This document shows positions 57,029-64,000 of a DNA stretch of 64,000 nucleotides, piece by piece. The DNA comes from Pomphorhynchus laevis (taxonomy: Eukaryota > Acanthocephala > Palaeacanthocephala > Echinorhynchida > Pomphorhynchidae), in assembly GCA_012934845.2 (NCBI GenBank), contig WNNJ02001554.1:1-64000 (forward strand), written 5' to 3'. Below the pieces are notes generated by a model. That model saw only the letters and a list, made by a program, of their open reading frames with translations. It was not told the DNA's origin and did no database searches. How positions within the stretch are numbered: the first letter of the stretch is position 1; each line of letters begins with the position of its first letter. Both the position numbers and the translations under genes were made by a program.

Positions 57029-57072
57029 ACGCTAGACACGTGTTTCGTCTTTACGGAACTCTTCAGTAGCGT
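57029..57072 (-). ncRNA. Type I hammerhead ribozyme 2
   Basis: Same core, stem I and stem III as the copy 297 bp to the left; no core change. Cut expected between the C complementary to 57,035 and the U complementary to 57,034. Confidence 0.85.
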
Positions 57073-57321
57073 GAACATGACTCTTATTCAATGGCACCTT
57101 AACACTGAAACAAATCTATGTAGTTCTCTGCTGATCTATAAATAGATTCAATTATATTTTGTTAAAGTATAAATTGGAAAGCAGCCCAGGATATACGAGG
57201 GATTTTATTTATATTTCTAAAATGTTCAGATTGAAACAGGGGCGAACTACATCTATTTACCACAAGTGTGCGCTCAGTAATCCAATGAACTCAAACCATG
57301 CGTAATCGAACGCAAAGCACA

Positions 57322-57365
57322 ACGCTAGACACGTGTTTCGTCTTTACGGAACTCTTCAGTAGCGT
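57322..57365 (-). ncRNA. Type I hammerhead ribozyme 3
   Basis: Third copy with the same core and stems. The adjoining unit downstream on the plus strand is truncated, so this is the 5'-most ribozyme of the minus-strand transcript. Confidence 0.85.
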
Positions 57366-57544
57366 GAACATGACTCTTATTCAATGGCACCTTAACATTG
57401 AAACAAATCTATGTAGTTATATGCTGATCTATAAATAGATTCAATTATATTTTGTTAAAGTATAAATTGGAAAGCAGCCCAGGATATACGAGGGATTTTA
57501 TTTATATTTCTAAAATATTCAGATTGAAACTGGAGCGAAATGTT

Positions 57545-60050
57545 TCAGTGTGTGTTAAGGTAACGATATATAAAGTAACCTTTGATCATTTTGCTATATA
57601 ATCGTTATATAATACTATTAGTAATCTAATACTACATCTAATATATTACTACAGCAAGGGAAATCAAATTAATATGCTATTTTTCGCTGACTGTTTGCGT
57701 CATCAGATAGATAACTAACAAATGACAGAGAATCAGCGAAATATAAAATAATAATAGTTCTTGCTGCTCAATTAATTTAATGAGCACAATAAATCAGATC
57801 AGCTTACTTAGTCTACGTAAATTAAATAATAACAAATGATTGTTCTATAATATACAATAATATACAATAATTCAATGGATAATAAATAATATACTTTTTA
57901 TATTATTTATTATCCATCAATAAGAATTTTCCGATTTAGATCGAAAAGTTCATTTAATTAAAAAAATGTAATTTAAATTTTAAAGTTTATTAATTAATAA
58001 AATTAATAAAATTTAATTAAAATATTAAAGTTGATTAAATTAAATAAAATTTATTGTTGAAAATACCGTATGAATTTAAACTAACAAGAAACGTTTATAT
58101 CGTAAGTGTACATTTGGACCTTCTGCGGTGATCAAATCAATTACATAATGTTAATTATTGAGTATTACCATCAATTGCACGAGTGCAACCTATTCAAGTA
58201 GATAATTTTATGCATTATTTAATTAAATAATAATGATAATACAATGAAATATATAATATAATGATAATACATAATAGAATTAAATTAATGATTAAACCAA
58301 TTTCCGCTAGGTTTAAGAAATGCTTTAGCTGATAATGTGGGTCGCATAGGCTTACATGTTATAATTACTTATTATAAGATAGATATATGGAATTCCACAG
58401 TAATAAAATATAGATTAGAGAGAAATATTCAAAACCACGGTATTGAAGTATATTTGCAATTTTTAAAATTATGATAATGTTCTTTAATTTTGTTGGTCAT
58501 TTCCATACCGTCTAATTTGTAATTGAAATTTAAACAAAACTAATTAAGTATTCAGAAAGATAAAAAATATTATTTCATTTTATTACTTTGCAGTTTAATT
58601 TGTGTATTTAATTACAACTACTTTATTGTACTTTATCCTTACAATCGAAAGAATCTTAAGTGCAATACAATTTTACCTGTATAACAGATTAAACCGTATT
58701 TGAAAGATTACATTTCAGTTTACAATGTAAAAATTGCATTCTAGAAATATTGGATCTTTTTTATAAAAAGAAAATAATAATTTTGTAAAAATTGCAATTA
58801 CTGTATCTTTTTTATTCGAAAATTATAAATTGTCTATAGTAACAAATATATAGTAAGAAAGCTATTCTTTCGAATATTTTATCAAATATTTTGATTTTTT
58901 ATCTAAAGTGTATTTACAAAATCTTGCGGATTTATACAGAACATAAATCCATATTATGAACAACTTGATTTATTTTAACGCAAGGAGCAATTACAAAGGT
59001 TTAAGAAGTTATTTCACGCTAAGTTGAAAAGCTGAATTCAAAAAGCTGAATCAGTAATGAAGGATAAATTGACATTTAACTGTCAACGATATGGATACGT
59101 CGATTTGATCAGTATATTGGTTGCGTGACATCTTTCAGTTTGTTGATCTATCGTTTGCTGGGATACCGCAAAATATGCAATGCTAACTATTGTTACTGAA
59201 AATTTCTGACTGTCATATAAATTCATTGCCATATTGTCGTTACAGATAGATCAGCAGATCTATAAAGTATCTGTAATGCCGTTTTTGAATTATGGCGTTA
59301 TTCTTGCGAAATCGTTTCATCGATGCAAAGACCCGAAACTTTTTTCATGAGTAGTTTATATATTTCAAATTCAATTCAATGATAAACACAATAATTGAAT
59401 ATAAAATAGGAATTATCGTGATCTAATATAGCTATTAGTTCACTTAGGAAAGTTAAAAACAGAGTTTCACGTAAGTTATTGGTTTTAAGACTCGTTTTCA
59501 GTCTCTAGTTTTTTGTAAAAAACTTTTTTCGCACTGTAGAAAAATGTATAAAATAATACATTTTTATTAAGAGATATAAGGATTAGAACAAGCTTTTGTA
59601 AATGATTATTATAAGCTTTTGTAAAGGATCTACACAAACCATTTTCAGCATGTATCAATACAATCCTGAATTTCTACGTAAAATACAGTGCTTTATTCAG
59701 AGATTATCTTGTCACCTTGGGAAAGCTAATTATTTTATCGCAGACAGAAGACATTTTTCTGTATTTGCTGCGCCCCAAGAAAAGGCGCTAATGCAAAAAT
59801 GTACCATGAGCATACATTGACATTACGAAAAGAATTTTTGATAGGGCTATAAACCGAATCCCGCATGGTATACAAATCATGTTTTACAGCCATGATATTG
59901 AATTAACACAGTATTATCTGTATATGATTATAATTCAGAATAATATAATAATATAATTAAGAATCTAATTCATATCAAAAAAGCCCTATCTTAACAATAT
60001 AACAATATTCTATATGATATTATTAATATCATATACACTGTATAAAAATA
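57545..60050. other. AT-rich DNA, nothing recognised
   Basis: The start (57,540-57,562) is an inverted scrap of the array unit (TTTCAGTGTGTGTTAAGGT). A 72-codon frame at 59,602-59,820 has no family I know and no supporting context. The rest is AT-rich with no repeats of note. Confidence 0.45.
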
Positions 60051-60057
60051 AATTTCA

Positions 60058-60380
60058 TATGTCATCAGAATGATCTGCTGTATTATCAAGTTTCGGTCCC
60101 TATTCCTCGACCCAACTTAGCAGTTGGGCCAAATACATGCTTATGACGTATTTCCTCTGGTGAAATTTAATTATCTTGTGTATCTTATTCTAATACAAAG
60201 TATATTGTTTTTATTCATATAAAAAATTTGAATTCAAATTGGAATTTTTATCCATCCATAAAAAATTTTCCACTTAATAGTTTAAATTTATTTTTAATAA
60301 TATTTGGTTGATTTATATATGGTAAATTTAATATTTTAATATTTTGTTGATTTTTAATAAAAATCAATAAAAATAAATAC
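60058..60380. repeat. 560-bp repeat family, copy 2 (partial)
   Basis: The GC-richer centre is GTCATCAGAATGATCTGCTG to CTTATGACGTATTTCC, with the minus-strand A-box-like TGGCCCAACTG and a B-box-like GACCGAAAC. The internal stem is eroded relative to copy 1. Confidence 0.65.
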
Positions 60381-60384
60381 AACA

Positions 60385-60830
60385 TAAGTACACGATAATG
60401 ACATGAACTGGAAAACAATTATAATCGATATAACCTCAAAAATAATCACTAATCCGAGGGTGACTGCTGTTCTTATATAAAAATCTTATTAAATTGAACG
60501 ATCGTTACCAACATCAAAAATTACGGCATCATTACAATCATGAAAAATTTTCAAACATGTGGTATTTTATACACCCGGAAGAATTGAAGTAGAAATTGTA
60601 ATATAATTTGTAATTAATAATATAATACGTAAATTATTTTGTAAAAATAAACTATTATAGTTATGTTTATAAAGTTTTAAACTATTAAAGTTTTAAATAA
60701 TTTTAAAATAATATTTAAAATAATTTTTAAATAATTTTTAAATAATTTTATGAGTAATAGATTACTAGAGTAATGTATTATTTATAATATTTATTATATA
60801 TATTTTTATTTATTTATTCACCAAGGATGA
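60385..60830. other. AT-rich DNA
   Basis: No coding content. TTTAAATAATTTT-type runs at 60,670-60,760. Confidence 0.4.
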
Positions 60831-60834
60831 AATC

Positions 60835-61640
60835 GAATCTTATCTAATCGCATGGCATCAATGAAAGCCGCTGGTGTCGATCAACTTTGTGTTGAGCACA
60901 TGAAGCAAACCTTTAACTTTATTTCAAATTATTGGGAATTCTTTTATAATGCAATCTTGAAAAGACATTTTAGTCCTAACGATTGGTGGGATTGTGTCAT
61001 TAAGGTTTGGTTCAAAGAATTATAGATTTCGCGAAGGCGTTCGATCGTATCGACTGATACTTACTGTTGTTTAAATTTTGCAATCAGGTGGGTGTCAAGG
61101 GTTCATTTACGCTTTTGCTTGTGAGAGTATACTAGTCTACCTTATTCCGTATTTACGATGGCTTATCGTATTCTCAACCATTTATGGCCAATCGCAGGCT
61201 TCCACATGGTGATTCGCTCAGCCCTCTTTTATTTGAATTTTTCTGGATAGACCTTCCATAACATATACACTTATTCATACTTGATATCGTTTCTATTTTG
61301 TACGTAAATGATCTTGCATTGCTAACTTCTAATCTGTTATCGGCTCCATCTGTCATTTCAGCAATTGTAGAGTACTGTAACATTAATAAACTTACGGTAA
61401 ATATATCAAAGAGCAAAGTAGTTAAGCTTCGTAAAGGTGATCCATTATCTCGTAAGGATGTTCTGTCTGTGAACGACTCCTCTAAAATTTCGCAAATATG
61501 TTATTGTCCTACTTAGCTCTCGCTTGTCTTTCAAAACTCACGTGGAAAAACAGTCTACAAAGGTCGATGATTCCTTGCTGCACGTCTTTGTATGTCCTGT
61601 TTTGTCGAAAATGTCTCTTATACTGGTTGACAAATTGCGT
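60835..61640 (+). mobile_element. Decayed LINE RT, relative of the 30.2-kb element
   Basis: Broken frames give FTKDEIESYLI at the start, a motif A remnant (IIDFAKAFDRID) near 61,020-61,055, a degraded motif B (GDSLSPLLFEFF) near 61,210, and MYVNDLALLTSNLL near 61,298-61,340 for motif C. VNISKSKVVKLRKGDPL follows. YVND again has Asn at the first catalytic Asp position, as in the YAND of the 30.2-kb copy. Many stops. Confidence 0.65.
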
Positions 61641-61894
61641 AGGCTAAACTAGCTTTAAATTTTAACATATTTTCTTTGACGTAATCTTTACACACTCATG
61701 ACTGCCACGTTTTTGACCATTATTTGCTAAATAATTGGCTTTATTACCATCCATTCTTCTTATTTATGAATTGATGTGTATATTCCAGTATGAGTCTACT
61801 GTATCAGATTTCATCATGCTCAATGAATGATTCGAACTATGATTATAAACGAATTATATACAGGAAATTATATGAAATATAATTAGTATCATTA

Positions 61895-62465
61895 TATAAA
61901 TCAGATTCCGATAACTTAGCCTACGTATTTTGTACAATATAAATATCAAAAACAAAGATAAATAATAAATAATTATATGAGATTTTATACGTTTTATATT
62001 TATATTAATTCAAAATTTTAAATAAAAGTCAATTTTTATTAATTGACTAATAAATAACAGACGATGTATCATAATAAGGAATATAAATCATCAGGAGGAA
62101 TTGCTATATAATGTAGGTTTCTGTCCTCATTCCTCAACACAACATAACAGCGAGGCCAAATACATCCTAATAAGGTATTTCCTCTAATGAAATTTGATTA
62201 TTTAGTGGACTTTATTCTAATACAAAACATATTGTTTATTATCAATCCGTAAAACAATCACGCTTAATAGTTTTAATTTATTTTAAATAATATTTTGTTT
62301 ATTGATACTTCTCCATTATTAGAAATAAAAAATCACTAAATTCGCTTGAAAATTAGCAGAAAAATAATGCCGTATCAAGAATAAATCGTTTCAGTATTTA
62401 TGACAGAGGGCGTATTACTGGGAAAACAAACTTAACAGGTCAATAATAAGATGTCAGTAGAACAA
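61895..62465. repeat. 560-bp repeat family, copy 3
   Basis: Full-length copy from ATCAGATTCCGATAACTTAG to GGTCAATAATAAGATGTCAG. It is followed at once by the start of another unit (AAATCAGATACCTGAGTCTAC at about 62,466), so at least two units are in tandem here. Confidence 0.7.
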
Positions 62466-62640
62466 ATCAAATCAGATACCTGAGTCTACTTATTTTATAT
62501 TATATATAAATAAGAAAATAAAGATAAATAATAAATAATTATATAAGGTCTTTTAAAATTTATTATTTTATCAATTCAAAATTTAAAATTTAATTTAAAA
62601 TTAAAATATAACATACGTTAATTATAATATAACATTTTAT
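62466..62640. repeat. 560-bp repeat family, truncated next unit
   Basis: Repeats the first part of the unit (CTACTTATTTTATATTATAT, AATAAAGATAAATAATAAAT) and then diverges. Confidence 0.6.
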
Positions 62641-62644
62641 AATA

Positions 62645-64000
62645 TAAAATACAAAATACGTTAGTACAAATTTTAAGCTACACAAATGGTGAAATGATAA
62701 TCCTGTTTAATCACATAAAGTGTATCAAAGCATACACGATGTTTGTGTAATTTAGTCGATACGATGCTTTAATACTTTAAATATAATAGTTTAAGAAGTC
62801 AAATATTGACGTTATTGCAAGTATGATCATATTGCAATCACATATTTATTAAGCATAAGTATAGTGACTTGTCCTACAAGGGGAAATGTGTATTTTACAA
62901 TCTGCAGAATTCTTTTTCAATTTTCATTGTCGAGACATATTGCATAACTGCATTTGTAAATGAAGGATTTTTTCGTTAAAATATTTTTTTGACAAACTGT
63001 CAAAGTTTTTCGCTAAATCGGCTTTGTTTTCGTTTCCAGCAGCATGTCTTTTCATGAATCAAAAAACGTGACTGTGTCGTGCTTATTCCTTTTTTATACT
63101 CACTTCCGTAAAAACGACAGATAAACAATCTGACGCAGCCCCAATATCAAATTGACAGAAACAGGCAATCTTTGATTACACAGGTTTTCTGTCTAAATCT
63201 ACAATTGCCTAGTTTTTTTCAAATTCTGGATACAAATACTATGTATTTGAAGTATTACTATATATTTTGTAGTTTGTCTCAACTACAAGAATAAAGTATA
63301 TATAATAAAGCGCACAGTTGTATTGGGGAGGAGGTTTTATACTCCTGTATCCATAATTTCAATGTTATCGCAAAGATATCGTAGAAACCGTATACGCCAC
63401 CACCACGCATAGCAGCAAATAGGCGTAAATCAAAATTGAAGTTTCAACGAAAATGACAACTGGCCATAATTTGAAAGACACGGATGCGTGCGTGATTGTT
63501 TCTTGTTATTGTTTTTCGTTACTTTTATTAAAACAAAGCCTGAATTTAAAAAATTAGAACGAAAACGCATCTTAAAAAAGCGACACTATTTTAAGGGTAT
63601 GTATATATAAGGCAACTATTATATCTAAGACAAATTAAAGCTGACATAGTTTAGATACATTTATTCGAAAATGATTTTTTTGTTAGAAAATGTCATATTA
63701 ATTTCTATAAGTTTCCTTAATAAAGATATTATGTTAATCATATATATTCTGACAGATTTTATTATTTTTAAATAAGAGATAATATAAATTCAAAAAGTAT
63801 CCTTACAAAATGCATCCTAAATTAAGGAAATATCTTTTATTATCAAACATATTATTAAACCTAAGGGCGGAATTCACTAATGCAAATACATTCACAAGAT
63901 AACTTTAATTTTTAATCAAATGATTTACTTTTGAAAGCTATTTCTATTAATGGTGATATATAATCGCCAGATGCAGACTGGGATGGAGTAATAATTCTGT
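62645..64000. other. AT-rich DNA to the right edge, nothing recognised
   Basis: No convincing coding frame, tandem repeat or element end. 63,330-63,440 is GC-richer without a recognisable motif. Confidence 0.45.

Larger units (their letters stand above)
56474..57545 (-). repeat. Tandem array of about 296-bp hammerhead units (retrozyme-like)
   Basis: Equivalent positions (TAGCGT) fall at 56,474, 56,770, 57,067 and 57,360: periods 296, 297 and 293. There are three full units and a fourth cut at about 57,535. Units differ at few positions (for example CTTAACACACACTG against CTTAACACTG). No ORF of note. Minus-strand hammerheads sit at the three complete junctions, so a minus-strand transcript would be cut into unit-length monomers. 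This matches the layout of metazoan retrozymes and ribozyme satellites. Confidence 0.9.

Noticed and set aside
59602-59820. 72-codon ORF as a small gene
   Set aside because: No recognisable family, no splice or promoter context, and length expected by chance over this span.

Overview
The window is strongly AT-rich, intron-containing animal DNA. It is densely packed with non-LTR retrotransposons (LINEs) of several clades and with Penelope-like elements (PLEs). No bacterial, organellar or viral block was recognised. The mix of elements (CR1/Jockey-like, RTE, R1/I-like, a PLE with RT then GIY-YIG, and a PLE with GIY-YIG before RT), together with 43-53 bp introns beside multi-kilobase ones, suggests an invertebrate. 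The phylum cannot be fixed from the sequence alone.

Layout. 1-1,771: tail-to-tail pieces of a CR1/Jockey-like LINE, including a derivative that fuses ORF1 to the ORF2 C-terminus. 2,440-4,176: foldback palindromes that carry PLE-type hammerhead relics. 4,200-18,110: a chain of LINE copies (four or five families) and a 20-bp minisatellite. 19,259-38,184: one host gene, reconstructed here exon by exon as beclin-1/ATG6, with 13 coding exons, every splice phase compatible and no internal stop. Its introns hold a decayed PLE, an antisense RTE LINE, a sense LINE, an antisense LINE with a 683-codon ORF, and several tandem repeats. 38,750-40,085: an antisense PLE just past the beclin 3' end. 40,140-41,270: a second copy of the LINE seen at 4.2 kb. 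42,659-43,258: a small secreted protein that I read as a divergent CAP-superfamily member, with a 104-bp partial copy at 44,378. 44,500-48,235: a Naiad-PLE fragment, then an almost full-length RTE LINE. 50,440-52,735: a Naiad-type PLE with permuted domains. 53,580-64,000: a dispersed repeat family of about 560 bp, a LINE relic and AT-rich DNA.

Most notable is a tandem array at 56,474-57,545 with a period of about 296 bp. Its minus strand carries, at each of three complete unit junctions, a hammerhead ribozyme of type I topology. The core CUGAAGA...GAA, the 6-bp stem I, the ACAC/GUGU stem III and a GUC cleavage triplet are all visible. This is the layout of animal retrozymes and ribozyme satellites, which depend on a partner reverse transcriptase. 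PLEs, two kinds of which lie in this same window, are the plausible partner. Degenerate hammerhead cores also mark several PLE relics. A second theme is the number of near-perfect snapback inverted repeats with tiny loops, which may be biological or may be amplification/assembly artefacts.
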